Shown: positions 51,396-62,308, counted from the stretch's first letter. The stretch is DNA of 64,000 nucleotides from Linderina pennispora (GCF_002104995.1 NW_024468251.1:1240001-1304000); one strand, 5' to 3'. The notes: generated from the sequence alone by a model not told the origin. Made by a program: numbers and translations.

Positions 51396-51881
51396 ACAGC
51401 AGAACCAACAACAACAACAAAACTAATCGCTTTGGCAAGAGTCGTTGCGGAGATGAATTTCTTGGTGGGCTTTTATGTGTCTAAACTTTTCTTATTGTCG
51501 GTCTCTTTTCAAGGTGTTGCAAATTCTCTCTTCTTCCTACTGCTTCATCCCTCCCCTTCCAGCCTAGCCTATGCTGAGAGCCTGTGCAGTCTTCAAGAGG
51601 CTGCGGAATGCCTGTGCTCTATCAGGGTCATTTTTTTATTCTAGCCCCATTAGCTGAATCTTTTATTTTTATGTCTGTTTTTTTGAAGACTACCTCTCAC
51701 ACACAGGTTCAGTACATCCACATGCTTAGTTACATAAATGCCGTAGTGGGTATGCATAAGAGGACATGAGAAATGATGCTAAAGTACATGAGGATGCAAT
51801 ACCGGCGGTCAACGGCGGTATTGCGCTTAGAACACCCAAGAGACTGTATGATGTCACTTGCGGGCTAGGGAGAGGCCATGT
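51396..51881. other. convergent 3' region
   Basis: PP1 3' flank, T-rich, and the end of the minus-strand membrane-protein gene. No gene seen. Confidence 0.5.
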
Positions 51882-52571
51882 TCACAAGAAGGAAAACTTG
51901 GGATCGGACACGACGGTGTGGCTGCTGCTGTTGGTGCTTGACAGGTAGCTCGAATCCTGGTAGGTGGTGGACATAGGCTTCGGCGCGTATGTGCCAGCAC
52001 AGTCATCGGCCGGAGCCTTGGGGAACGGCTTGACATGTCCAGGCAGCTTGGTACGGGCCTTGTACGTAAACAAAAGAACCAGCAGCGACCCGATTACATA
52101 CACGGCGACAAAGACCTCTGCAGCATAAAACATGCGCTTCGCATGCGGGCCGATCTTGTTCTTGCTTTCGCCTTCCTGGATCTCAGGCAGCATTGGGTCG
52201 TACGAGAGAAGGGCTCCAACAAGGGCGTTCATGCCGGTGAAGCCCAGCGCGTGGGTGCGGGACATCCAGATGTCCCAGTGCTTCTTCTTTGTGAAGATAA
52301 AGTAGCCGGCGGTGGCAAATACGACAAGCATGATCAGGGCACGGATTGCGGTGTGCACGATCGGGAAAAAGTGGTGGGTCGTGGTCTTGAGCTCGTAGAT
52401 GGCGAACATGAGGAGGGTTGAGGCATTGAGCAGGTGCTGGGCGGTGAAGATGGACCACGGCAGGACCTTGCGCAGAAGGATCACCTCGGGGCGCCGGTTC
52501 ACGGACTTTGAGACCTCGTCGCCGGCGATACCGAGCGCTCCGCTGAAGATGCTTTTGGCTGAGAATGGCAT
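51882..52571 (-). CDS. four-pass membrane protein of unknown function
   Basis: 229 aa from MPFSAKSIFSGALGIAGDEV, preferred over an in-frame upstream Met (52700) that would add leader-like residues. Four spans: LLNASTLLMFAIYEL, a long one in AIRALIMLVVFATAGYFIF, ALGFTGMNALVGALL, and FVAVYVIGSLLVLLF. The tail is Ser/Thr-rich and cytosolic-looking (SSYLSSTNSSSHTVVSDPKF). Paired basic residues (KKKHWD, HAKRMF) mark the loops. No family recognised. Confidence 0.6.
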   Translation of the reverse strand: MPFSAKSIFSGALGIAGDEVSKSVNRRPEVILLRKVLPWSIFTAQHLLNASTLLMFAIYELKTTTHHFFPIVHTAIRALIMLVVFATAGYFIFTKKKHWDIWMSRTHALGFTGMNALVGALLSYDPMLPEIQEGESKNKIGPHAKRMFYAAEVFVAVYVIGSLLVLLFTYKARTKLPGHVKPFPKAPADDCAGTYAPKPMSTTYQDSSYLSSTNSSSHTVVSDPKFSFL

Positions 52572-53195
52572 GGTAGTCGTGAGAAATGCAAGTGTCGTTA
52601 AGAAATGTATAAATGGGCGATGAGGTACGAATTCGGGATGGAGGGGACTTGAGATCGCTTTTATACTGGATTCCAAGAATGGTGGCACTGGGGGAGGCAA
52701 GCGTCATTATCTCGCTGCAAAGTCTGTCTCCTGAACCACGCTTTATGTCCAAAAATATGATGTTATTTTTCACATCTGCTCGTCGCTATTATAAAGCCGA
52801 CAAGACTTTTTACCGTTATTGAATAGCAGAAATTATATTTCTGGGTCGTAAGTCTGTGCGCATTCTCTTGCATTCGTAGGCATTATATCGTTCACAAACA
52901 ACGTCCAGTTTTCTTTTGCGAAAGCAGACACTGCGAGTCAGTCAATTTGCAAACTCAGTAGCTGGCCTCCGAGCATATGCAAGTCTCTGAGCTGCATTAG
53001 TGGGTGCTGATGCTGCTGGCTGTGCCTGACATATCCGCAATATCGGTATGTCAGTGCTGTGGTCTGAAGCAGCCCCCTGCTCTTAAATACAATGGGGGCT
53101 ACCCACGGAAGACAGCCTCTTCCGACTCCTAGACATATTTTTCATTATCACACATCAGCATCACTTTTCTGCATTTCACCGTTAACTTAATCAGC
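52572..53195. other. divergent promoter region, two membrane-protein genes
   Basis: Spacer between a minus-strand and a plus-strand four-pass protein gene. No other feature recognised. Confidence 0.5.
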
Positions 53196-53994
53196 ATGAC
53201 ATACGACACTGGATCGAATATGGACTATTACGGTCTAAAGGATGCAAACAGGTCGGTTAGCAGCGACTTCCTGTCCGATGGAAATTGGCCAAACAATGAC
53301 GACACTCTCCGTGGCGCGAGCAATGGTCAGAGCACGCCAGACTACTCTATCAAGCTCACACCTTCGGCAGCACGCGTCCATGGCAGCCATCTGAACCGCA
53401 GCATCTACAGCGACATGGGCGGTTCCGAACGAAAAGCCTGAGCGGCAGTTCCCGCTTCGATTCCCTAGCATCCCGCACACCGACGTCGATGTGTCACATA
53501 TTCCTACGACAAAGTACACATTTGCGCTCAAGCTCCTGCGCATGGTGAACACGGGGATCAGTGCGCTCCTAATAAGCGTCATTCTGGCCATGGAAATATA
53601 CATGCTGCTCAACCAGCGGGGCGTAATCATCATCCCGCTGTTCGTGTGCCGGCTCATCCTTGTGGGCGCGCTGGTGGTCCTGGTCCTCTGCGACTGGGCG
53701 GTGCTGCCAAAGATGTTTTATTTTTTCCCAATGTACGACGACAACCGCAGCTGGAAGGGGCTCGGGTTCAGCCAGATCGTCGTAGCGTTTTTTGTGCTTG
53801 GTGACTCAACGCTGGTCGGGATGCAGAGCGACGAAGGAAGGTTCGCCAAGGTGCTGTTCCCGTGCGCGGTCACTTTCGGGTGCCTGATGGTTGGCGTTGG
53901 GATCACGTACTTTGTCGCCGGTGTTATTGGCGGGGCTCGGCTCAAGGTCGATCGCAAGGAGCGCAAGGTGTTTGCCACCGGCATGGAAGCTTAG
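53196..53994 (+). CDS. MARVEL-like four-pass membrane protein, one +1 frame change
   Basis: The N-terminal frame (MTYDTGSNMDYYGLKDANRS to YSDMGGSE) stops at 53441. Removing one base near 53435 continues as EKPERQFPLRFPSIPHTDVD and four spans: LLRMVNTGISALLISVILAM, IIIPLFVCRLILVGALVVLV, a third in GFSQIVVAFFVLGDSTLVG, and CAVTFGCLMVGVGITYFVAG. It ends with basic KVDRKERKVFATG. The topology resembles small fungal MARVEL-type proteins, but I cannot name the family. The soluble N-terminus is Ser/Asp-rich. Confidence 0.55.
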
Positions 53995-54242
53995 ATTGGC
54001 CAGCAGCCGAGCTGCAGCAGTAAAGGCGTTGCCTTTTTGGGACGCGTGGGAACAGGCGGCTCTGATAGATTGCCATCGCCCGGCGCTTGCTCCCCATCCC
54101 CCTGACCCACGAAGGCGCGCCCCTGGACAGGTATCTGGCCATCGCCCACCCGCCGCAGGTTTAAAAGGGCACATGCACAGCGGGCCGGCGCCAGCAAGCA
54201 GCATACCTTATCTTTTCTTAACCAGCTTTTTTTACATAAACC

Positions 54243-55511
54243 ATGTCGTGCACTTTTGTCCCGGTCTCCCCCTCCAGCGATTTCTCTCTGCAGAACCTGC
54301 CGTTTGGCATCTTCTCGACGGCGTCTACTCCGGCGCGCGTGGGCGTGGCCATCGGCGAGTACGTGCTCGACCTGACGGCGCTTTCCAAGCACGGTCTGTT
54401 CTCGCACATCTCTGATCTGCAGGCCGAGGCGGTCTTCAGCCAGCCCTCGCTGAACGCATACATGGCGCTGGGACGGCCGGTGTGGGTCGCTGTTCGCGCT
54501 GCGCTGCAGGAGTTCCTGACCAACTCTGCGCACCCCGCCCGCTCCGTGTCGGTCTCGGACGTGGCCGTGGAGCAGTCCTCGGTGACGATGCACCTGCCGG
54601 CCAAGATCGGCGACTACACAGATTTCTACGCGTCGCGCGAGCACGCGACGAACGTGGGAGTGATGTTCCGCGGCAAGGACAATGCGCTGATGCCCAACTG
54701 GACGCATCTGCCGGTGGGCTACCACGGACGGGCGTCGTCGGTGGTGGTGTCGGGCACGCCTCTGAGGCGGCCGAACGGGCAGCGGCGCCCGGATGCGACG
54801 AAGCCGCCTGTGTTTGGCCCGTCTGTGCGCGTGGACTATGAGCTCGAGATGGCGCTGTTTGTGGGCCCTGGCAATGAGCTCGGCGAGCCGCTGACGATGG
54901 CGCAGGCCGAGGAGCGCATGTTTGGCGTTGTGCTGATGAACGACTGGAGCGCGCGCGATATCCAGGCCTGGGAGTACGTGCCGCTGGGCCCGTTCCTGGG
55001 CAAGAACTTTGGCACCACGATCTCGCCCTGGGTCGTCACCATGGAGGCGCTCGAGCCGTTCCGTGTTGCGCAGCCGGCTCAGGATCCTGAGCCCCTGCCC
55101 TACCTGCGTGACTCGACCAGCTCGGGCTACGACATCCAGCTCAAGGTGGAGATCAAGCCGAGCGGCTCGGACGAGTACTATGCGCTGACCAACTCGAACC
55201 TCAAGTACATGTACTGGTCGCTGAAGCAGCAGCTGACCCACCACGCCATCAACGGGTGCAGCATGCAGCCGGGTGACCTGCTGGGCACCGGCACCATCAG
55301 CGGACCCACCGAGGACAGCTTCGGGTCGATGCTCGAGCTGTCGTGGTCTGGCAAGAACGACATCAAGCTGGGCGACTCGGGCCTCACGCGCAAGTTCGTT
55401 GATGACAACGACGAGGTCCGGGTCACCGGCTTCTGCCAGGGCGACGGCTTCCGGGTCGGCTTTGGCGAGTGCGTTGGCCAGATCCTGCCGGCCAAGCAGC
55501 TCGACTTGTAA
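54243..55511 (+). CDS. FAH: fumarylacetoacetase
   Basis: 422 aa, intronless. N-terminal SH3-like domain ([20 protein letters not shown]), then the catalytic domain. Metal ligands by family alignment: Asp in [16 protein letters not shown] (whose His is the catalytic base), the two Glu in [14 protein letters not shown], and Asp in [14 protein letters not shown]. The pocket sequence [17 protein letters not shown] and the terminal [17 protein letters not shown] are typical. It splits fumarylacetoacetate to fumarate and acetoacetate, the last step of tyrosine breakdown. No other tyrosine-pathway gene is adjacent. Full length and intact. Confidence 0.95.
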   Translation: MSCTFVPVSPSSDFSLQNLPFGIFSTASTPARVGVAIGEYVLDLTALSKHGLFSHISDLQAEAVFSQPSLNAYMALGRPVWVAVRAALQEFLTNSAHPARSVSVSDVAVEQSSVTMHLPAKIGDYTDFYASREHATNVGVMFRGKDNALMPNWTHLPVGYHGRASSVVVSGTPLRRPNGQRRPDATKPPVFGPSVRVDYELEMALFVGPGNELGEPLTMAQAEERMFGVVLMNDWSARDIQAWEYVPLGPFLGKNFGTTISPWVVTMEALEPFRVAQPAQDPEPLPYLRDSTSSGYDIQLKVEIKPSGSDEYYALTNSNLKYMYWSLKQQLTHHAINGCSMQPGDLLGTGTISGPTEDSFGSMLELSWSGKNDIKLGDSGLTRKFVDDNDEVRVTGFCQGDGFRVGFGECVGQILPAKQLDL

Positions 55512-55917
55512 GACGCCAGTTATCCTTTGAAAAAAATAAGAATTTCCGCACTGGGAGTTAGTGTAGATCCTGTCTTGTGAGGGGGCTGGGGCTAGCGATT
55601 GGTTAGTCGGGGCTGGAGAAGGGCCCGGGCAGCGACGATGCGGGCAGAAGATAGATAGGTGACTGGCGGTCACATGCAAGGGCAGCCCTCGGCGCACTTA
55701 TTCTGGCGGCTGGGTCTGGAGACTGGAAACCTATAAAAGCCAGCAGCAGCCGTCGCCGAGGAGAAGTCAAAACGCTTTGCTTTATCGTTCATCTGACCAT
55801 TCTTTTTCCTTCCTGTTTTTCTCCGTGACTGCTACTACTCTTTTTTTGCAACCCTCATATTTCCGCCTTAGCACTGGAGCCCAGCGCACCGTAGCCCGCG
55901 AGTTTTCTTCAAAGTCC
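55512..55917. other. intergenic, promoter of PDK-like gene
   Basis: Contains TATAAAAG near 55732-55739 and a CT-rich leader. No gene. Confidence 0.5.
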
Positions 55918-57585
55918 ATGCTGACCACAAAAGCCCGCCAGGACCTCTTCCAGAGGTTTGCCTCCAAAGAAATAACAAAGCTGACGGTACGTGTGGCAGC
56001 AGCACTAGGCAGCCATGATGGACCTTGCCACATTCTTTGCTAATCTTCTCCATCCATCCTTATCTCCCCCATGTAGCTCAGTCAGTTTTACACGGCTGGA
56101 AGGTAGGGCAAACAAAAGCAGTGATGCAAATGCGTCATATCCGCACGCATAGGATTTATGCAGGCGACGTTGCTTATCACCCCCTCTTAATATCGTAGAC
56201 ACCTGCTGAAGCATCGCAAGAACGGCACGGACGGATTCACCGCCTTCCAGCTCACAGCAAATTTCCTGTACCGCGAGCTGCCGGTGCGAATTGGCCAGAC
56301 GATCAACGGCCTGGAGCAGAATCCGTCGCCGTACAAGATTGGCAAAGTGCCACAGCTGCGCACACTGCTGGAGCGATACACCGACGACCTCACGCTGCTG
56401 GTAAGCCAGACACCAGCACCCAGCACACCAGACAATAACACCCAGTTCGTCAATGCGCTGCGGCGGTTGAAGGGTCGGTACCGGGAACACATGTGGACCA
56501 TGGCGCAGGGCCTGCGCGAGCTGTCGGCAGCCATCCGCGACGAGAATCCTGACATTGTGCCGAAATTTCTGCGGCCCTCGGCGGCGCGGCGGCGGCGAAT
56601 GGGTGGGAAGGCGCCGCATCACCTGTCATCAACACTGGCGTACCCCGACCTGTCGGCGCCGATGGCCTATCTGGCACCCAGCGGCAAAATGGTGATGACC
56701 GATCCCGCCGCATGGTCGGCGAGCGGTGAGCCGGCGCAGCCGCAGCAGTGGGCGGCCAACCGGGTGTGCAGCGAGTTCTGCAACGAGCCGCAGTGCCGCA
56801 ACCCGCGGCTCTGGGACGGCGACTCGACGCGGCGGTGCGCCGAGAACCAGACACGGCGGCTGTTTGACTGGGTGTACTCGATGAGCCTGGGCACGCAGCT
56901 GCTGATTGAGGACCACATGTCCATCCACGACCACGGCCGCAATCTGGTACAGATTATCCAGCCGCTGGAGATCGCCACGCGTGCCGCCCATGACGCCAGC
57001 ATTACGTGCCAGCGGCACTACGGCTTTGCGCCGCCAGTAGTGCGTGTCATCGCACCGCAGCCAACCACCACCACGACGTATGTGCCGCACCACTTGTACA
57101 GCCTGCTGTTCGAGCTGCTGAAGAACGCGCTGCGGGCCACTGTTGAGACTCACCGTGGTTCAAAGTTCCCGCCTGTCAAGCTGATCATGGCGAGCGGCGA
57201 CGAGGACGTAGCATTCAAGGTCAGCGACGAGGGCGGCGGCATCCCGCTGTCGCAGGTCGATGCGATCTGGTCGTACCTAGGCACCACCGAGCACCCGGTC
57301 GAGCCCAGCACCCGGTCCAAGACTGATACCATGAGCTCCATATCGTTCATGAAGCACGCTGCCGACATGCCCTTGTTTGGTGCCGGCCACAGCCTGCCGA
57401 TGGCGCGCCAGCTGGCCCGATACTTTGGCGGCGACTTGGACTTGGTATCGATGGAGGGCGTAGGCACCGACTTCTACCTACACCTATCACGTTCCAAGAA
57501 CGTCGTTGAGCACATGCCCGACATCACCGACTTCATGAGCACCATGGCCAGCGACTCGCTGGCATCGTCATCACCCACGGTGTAG
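55918..57585 (+). CDS. mitochondrial pyruvate/branched-chain ketoacid dehydrogenase kinase
   Basis: Exons 55918-55986, 56077-56102 (26 nt) and 56199-57585; 493 aa with all phases closing. The N-terminal helical domain reads LSQFYTAGR, LTANFLYRELPVRIGQTING and TLLERYTDDL. The GHKL ATPase fold has the N-box HHLYSLLFELLKNALRATVE, G1 box VSDEGGGIPL, and G2 box FGAGHSLPMARQLARYFGGD with GTDFYLHL. A long Pro/Arg-rich insert (about residues 190-260) separates the domains, longer than in mammalian PDK. Such kinases phosphorylate E1-alpha of the 2-oxoacid dehydrogenases; PDK against BCKDK cannot be settled here. The first ATG lacks a clear presequence, and the open frame continues upstream without an ATG, so the true start may be in an unseen exon. 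Confidence 0.85.
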
Positions 57586-57634
57586 GGGCTATTTAACTAC
57601 TTGTTTCCAATATTGTACTGTAAAAAAAAGCTTC

Positions 57635-57985
57635 TTACTCGCTTGCCACTGCTGGTTCCTGCGCCCGCTGCTTCAGCTTGTTCATCTTCTCCATCATCTC
57701 GCCGACACTCTCTGTGCACTCGTACAGATCGCGCAGGCTGTCGATGCAGACGGCCGGGTTGTCCGAGTTCTTGTTCAGGCACGCCTGGTACTTGTCGATC
57801 GTCGGCTGGCACGACATGCGGACCATCTTCATCAGAGTGACATTCTCGTCTGTGCACTTGGTCAGCGCCTTGCGCAGCTCCAGGCAATCAACCTTCCATG
57901 TCTGCTCGTGTCCGTCCACGCATGATGCGTATGCCTGGACGTGCTCGCCGCAGTGCTTGTTTACTTCGTCCAATGTCTGGTCCAT
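57635..57985 (-). CDS. CHCHD5: CHCHD5 / Mix14-type twin CX9C protein
   Basis: 116 aa with four CX9C motifs: CGEHVQAYASC, CLELRKALTKC, CQPTIDKYQAC and CIDSLRDLYEC, so two CHCH domains. The spacing and the residues between match CHCHD5 and yeast Mix14 (Mic14), proteins of the mitochondrial intermembrane space imported and oxidised by Mia40. No presequence, as usual for this family. It is convergent with the PDK-like gene, with stop codons about 50 nt apart. Confidence 0.85.
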   Translation of the reverse strand: MDQTLDEVNKHCGEHVQAYASCVDGHEQTWKVDCLELRKALTKCTDENVTLMKMVRMSCQPTIDKYQACLNKNSDNPAVCIDSLRDLYECTESVGEMMEKMNKLKQRAQEPAVASE

Positions 57986-58524
57986 TGTAGTGATTTTGCT
58001 GTTGGAATGTGAAGAGAGTGAAATTGAAATTCTTGGCAGCGAGAGATAGAAAGCTTACGCTAAACTCTGGGAGTCCTTTCGTGTCAAGCGAACCACTATC
58101 TACGCATAAACCAATTAGCGGACGGTCTTTCCTTTTCCGGTTCTCCAGAATGCCGCGAGTTGTCTGGCCAAATTCCTTAAACAACTCCAAAAAAAAAAAG
58201 ACCATACACGTGATTTTTGTGGATGAACACCCTGCTAGGCGAAATTGCACACATAACTGGTACCTACAAGCTGTGCATTGGAGGTACACATAGCATCTCA
58301 GTTGCAATGGCACATTCTGGCCTGCAGAGTACGCAGCAAGTTTCCAAGACTGGTTCAGACAAGACCGGCAACCAGTAGCCGGTTTTCTACATGGCAAGGA
58401 GGCTTGCGCGAAAGTCGCAAACTGGGAGAAGGCTTTGGCCAGAAACAGGCGGTATGCTGCGCAAATTCGCAAATTCGATGCCTTCTCTTTTTCTCCTCTT
58501 CTAAGCCCTAGCTTTTCTGACTAC
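57986..58524. other. promoter side of CHCHD5 gene, nothing else seen
   Basis: The leader of the minus-strand CHCHD5 gene and an A-run near 58189. No gene recognised. Confidence 0.45.
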
Positions 58525-59173
58525 ATGCCATCTAGCATCATTATTATTTGCTCCACGGGCTTTGGGCTCCCTCGCTATGTGGATAGTAGCATCAGCCGAG
58601 ACGTCGCACAGGCAGGAAACGAACTAGAATCTCATAGGCCGCTTCGACAGCTTCAGCCACTACAGACCCATCTCCTATGTTCCCCACACGACATGGGTTT
58701 CTTGCACCCTCCCCGTACGAGTCGCAGTTTGTGGTGTCCCTGGCGGTGTGGAGAGAGTTAGATGGCGATGGACCAGTATGCCCAGAGCCCCTGGATCACG
58801 TCTGGGAGATTCGTAGGCATACTGAGCCAGCCATTAAGGCTAAGGAGAAAGCCGGGGAGGCAGAGGAGGAGGCAGAGAAAGAACACGCAGAAAACCAGAA
58901 CTTGGAACTGAATGCAGGCCAGTTGCGGAATCCTGCGATCTGTTTTTTCAGGCAGTTATCAGCAACTCATGTACTGGCAAGACTACGTTCGAGATGTACA
59001 GAACTTTTGAATCGAGGTGTGCTGAGTTCTGGAGAGAGTCTAGCTCTCTTTATGAGATAAGCTGTGCACCCACACAAGAACCCTCGTCAGCAACCACCCA
59101 AGCGATCCTGGCTATGGCAGCTGCCAACAGGGCCATGCAGCGGATCAAGGACCTTTTAGGCTTCAGACTCTGA
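58525..59173 (+). pseudogene. possible fragmentary orphan gene
   Basis: Plus-strand pieces read like protein in changing frames. They include YESQFVVSLAVWRELDGDGP and PLDHVWEIRRHTEPAIKAKE, then an acidic coiled coil (EAEEEAEKEHAENQNLEL). After a frame change near a TTTTTTCAG acceptor-like site come EMYRTFESRCAEFWRESSSL and AILAMAAANRAMQRIKDLLG. I do not recognise the family. It may be a broken gene, or an active one with an unseen intron. Confidence 0.3.
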
Positions 59174-59387
59174 ACACCAGACAGCTGCTGGCAACTACCG
59201 TTTACGCCAGTATATGTAGTAGGCCAACAGAATATTTCATGCCACGTTTTCAGCACTTCAGCCTCAATATACAGTTTGGCGGCACACCTGCATGCCGAGG
59301 GACCAGACAAGAGGTCTGCTAATGGTAGCATCTCGAGTCAGCAACTGATACGGTAGATATGCCATTGAAGAGAATATAGATGGATGT

Positions 59388-60233
59388 TTAGCACGAGACT
59401 GTGACAGGCTTGCCATCGTTGTCGAGGACCTGCACCGACTTGGTCCAGTTGTACTGCTTCTTGCTGAGAGCGTACTGGTACGACTTTACGCGGTACAGCG
59501 TCTCCTTCCATGCGCCCGAGGCGTTCTCCTTCTCCTTCGGGTGGAGCAGGTCGTTGGTGCGCACCTGCAGGAACTTTGTCAGCCAGGCGACCTCGTCGAC
59601 GTTGTGGCCGTTGATCTTGAGCGTGCTACCCGAGCTGCCCTTGGCATCGGCCTTGAACGACGCGTTGGTGGTCTTGATCAGCCCAGCCAGTCCGTCGGCG
59701 TCCGATCCAGTGCCGTGCTGGATGCCGCAGTCGTACAGCTGCGCGCGGCTGATGCTCAGCTTGAGTCCGAGCTGGTCCGCAAGCTTCTGCGATGGGTTAT
59801 AGTACATGCTGTCGCGGATCGCGTCCTGCGCATTGCGGAACTTTGCGTCGGACTTGCCCAGCTTCGACCACACCGAGCAGTATCCGTCGAGCCCGCTGGT
59901 CGAGTCACTGCCGGACTGGGCATACTTCTTCAGCACACCGTCGTACTTGCTGAAGGAGTCCTTGCCGCCTGTCAGCTTGTGGTACTGCTGGACCACCTCC
60001 CATGCGTCGGCGGTGCCGGTGCAGAACCCAGAGATGCCAGAGGTGAACCCGCGCCCGTCCTTGATATTCTCGCAGTAGTCGTAGTGGAAGTTGGTGTCGC
60101 CGTTCTCGTAAATGTTGGTGATCTTGAGCGCAAGCGTCTTGGCGCAGGCGTTGTTGCCCGAGGCGGTGTCGGCAGCCGGCGCGGCAGAGGCAGCGGCTGC
60201 GAGGAATCCGAGGGTAAAGGCAGTGATCTTCAT
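59388..60233 (-). CDS. secreted GH46 chitosanase
   Basis: 281 aa. Signal peptide (MKITAFTLGFLAAAASAAPA). The GH46 catalytic start reads LKITNIYENGDTNFHYDYCE, whose Glu in ENG is the likely proton donor, followed by NIKDGRGFTSGISGFCTGTA with the second acidic residue Asp. YNPSQKLADQLGLKLSISRA and YDCGIQHGTGSDADGLAGLI cover the substrate cleft. GH46 endo-chitosanases cut beta-1,4-glucosamine chains. The family is mostly bacterial, and ascomycete chitosanases are usually GH75. A TATA-like stretch (TTTTATAT) lies about 100 nt upstream near 60330. Confidence 0.88.
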   Translation of the reverse strand: MKITAFTLGFLAAAASAAPAADTASGNNACAKTLALKITNIYENGDTNFHYDYCENIKDGRGFTSGISGFCTGTADAWEVVQQYHKLTGGKDSFSKYDGVLKKYAQSGSDSTSGLDGYCSVWSKLGKSDAKFRNAQDAIRDSMYYNPSQKLADQLGLKLSISRAQLYDCGIQHGTGSDADGLAGLIKTTNASFKADAKGSSGSTLKINGHNVDEVAWLTKFLQVRTNDLLHPKEKENASGAWKETLYRVKSYQYALSKKQYNWTKSVQVLDNDGKPVTVSC

Positions 60234-61231
60234 TGCTGGATGCAGGTGGGGGTGAGAGGCTGGTGTGGAATTGCTGGCTGGTGTTGTTGGTAGTGAAAGT
60301 GTGATGTCTGCGAGGAACGCCTGTGCTTTTATATTCGCAGCAGCACATAGCTACCGGGTGGTGGCTACATTCAGGAGACCTGAGTGGGCTTGGCGAGCGC
60401 ACGCTGAAAAGCCTAGACAGCAGGCTCCGACCGGGTCTCCAAAAATACGCATTCGTAAATGGAAACGAGATGAGATGCCAAGAAGCCTCTGTGGGTGAAA
60501 GCGATGTCCACAAAGGAGAAGCTGGGCGATCGAAGGATTCGGTTGATTGCCGTTCGTCTGCAGGCCAAAAATAAACGACGGGTTCAGCACGTCTGGGCCC
60601 TGCTTCCGGTCCTTGGCGCCGGGATAGCCAGCACTCAGACGCAGCAGGCTTCTGGACGAGTCTCACTTTGCACCTGTTTTTTTGTTGAACCAGTCATCGC
60701 TGGGGGGTACATCAATGCGAGCAGTTTGCATGTCGGCAAGCGTGGGAGCTTGTGGGCTGTCGGCAGAGAACAGGCAGGCCAAAGGAATCGGGTCATAGGC
60801 ATCTCACTCCAAACCACCTCCAGTGGCCCGGTCTTAGCCACCAGCTCCTGTACTGGGCCATCGCCAACATCGAGTCGATCCTCTAAGCACCGTAAGCAGA
60901 CGGGTCTGGTGAGGAATATCGCTTTGTGCTGGTTGTGCCTCGTTACGAGAGTGAGCAGTGGCAGTTTAGTAATGCGATGTCCGTTACTAACGCAGTTGTC
61001 CTGGAGCGCCAGCCAGTCACGCTGGTTCAGGATGCGTGACTAAAGCCCCAGCCGAATGACAAATCGGCCACCAAATCCTTAATAATCACCACACTGGCCC
61101 GATCTGCATAAAAAGCGCTGATTTTGGCACTACCGGTTCTTGGTCTCCCAGCTTTTCAGCCACTCCCAGATCTTCTACACATCCCTTGTATTTCTACACC
61201 AACACCAACACCAACACCAACAACAGCACAA
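60234..61231. other. divergent promoter region, chitosanase/pirin
   Basis: About 1 kb without a recognised gene. It ends in a CCAACA microsatellite within the pirin leader and includes GCATAAAAAG near 61107, a possible pirin TATA box. Confidence 0.5.
61196..61226 (+). repeat. CCAACA microsatellite in pirin 5' leader
   Basis: About five hexamer copies of CCAACA directly before the ATG region of the pirin gene. Confidence 0.8.
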
Positions 61232-62179
61232 ATGTCCACCACTACAAAAATCACTAAGCAGGTCTCGCGAATCATCACTGCACACCGCCAGCGCGAAGGC
61301 GGCGGCTTTATCGTGCGCCGCCCAGTACCATCCGGCAGCCTGGACATGGTTGACCCGTTCCTGATGCTCGACCATCTTGGCCCGACAAAGTATGGACCCG
61401 GCGAGGCTGTCGGTGCCCCCGATCACCCACACCGTGGCCAGGAGACCATTTCGTACGTGCTGGAGGGCGAGATTGAGCACCGTGACAGCCACGGCAACCA
61501 CGGAATTCTCAAGCCCGGGTGGGTTCAGTGGATGAGCGCAGCATCCGGCATCATCCACAGCGAGATGCCGACCGAGAAGATGCTCAAGGAAGGCGGTGTT
61601 ATGCACTCCTTCCAGATCTGGGTCAATCTGCCTGCCAAGTACAAGATGACGGCGCCTCGCTACCAGGACGTTCCGCCCGAGAACATCCCCACGTTCACCT
61701 CCAGCGACGAAAAGACACGGATCAAGGTCATTGCAGGCAAGGTTGAAGATGTCACAGCCAACATTGACACGCGCACGCAGATATTCTTCCTGGACCTGCG
61801 CACCACTGGGCAGTACGCGCTGGATCTCCCGAGCGGCATGGACGCAATGGTGTACAACTTCCACACGGAGCCGATCCTGGTTGGCAACGAGAAGGCAGAG
61901 GTGAAGGAAGGCCAGATGGCTGTCATCAAAACCGACGGGCAGCCGATTGACTTTGAAGCTGCTGGGTCAGAGGAGGCGCGCGTTCTGGTCCTGGCCGGCA
62001 CCCCGATCGGCGAGAAGGTTGCCCGCTACGGCCCATTCGTCATGAACACCAGGGACGAGCTGTACCAGGCGTTTGAGGACATGGAAACCGGGCGGTTTGG
62101 ATCCATCCCCGGTCAGATGGAGCGCATGCAGCTAACGGACTCTGCCAATGCAGCCCGTGCGAAGGCTGGCAAAGAGTAA
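61232..62179 (+). CDS. pirin
   Basis: 315 aa from MSTTTKITKQVSRIITAHRQ. A longer frame upstream includes the CCAACA repeat and is judged leader. Bicupin fold with the iron-binding pirin motif: GAPDHPHRGQETISYVLEGE supplies two His, and SAASGIIHSEMP supplies His and Glu. The C-terminal cupin ends PFVMNTRDELYQAFEDMETG, typical of pirins. Pirins are nuclear iron proteins acting as transcription co-regulators in animals, and some have quercetin dioxygenase activity; the role in fungi is unsettled. Intact. Confidence 0.92.
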   Translation: MSTTTKITKQVSRIITAHRQREGGGFIVRRPVPSGSLDMVDPFLMLDHLGPTKYGPGEAVGAPDHPHRGQETISYVLEGEIEHRDSHGNHGILKPGWVQWMSAASGIIHSEMPTEKMLKEGGVMHSFQIWVNLPAKYKMTAPRYQDVPPENIPTFTSSDEKTRIKVIAGKVEDVTANIDTRTQIFFLDLRTTGQYALDLPSGMDAMVYNFHTEPILVGNEKAEVKEGQMAVIKTDGQPIDFEAAGSEEARVLVLAGTPIGEKVARYGPFVMNTRDELYQAFEDMETGRFGSIPGQMERMQLTDSANAARAKAGKE

Positions 62180-62308
62180 TAAAATAGTCTATCGAAGTAA
62201 ATAGTTAGATAATGCGTTAATTGCATATTTCCATCTAGCAACTGTGCGAAAGTTGCAGCGTCATAGTGGCAGGAATACCGGAAATATGATTATAAATATG
62301 TTTTGTGA

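Noticed and set aside
53991-55697. 568-codon minus-strand frame
   Set aside because: It mirrors fumarylacetoacetase in antisense; long because of GC-rich codon use, with no protein features.
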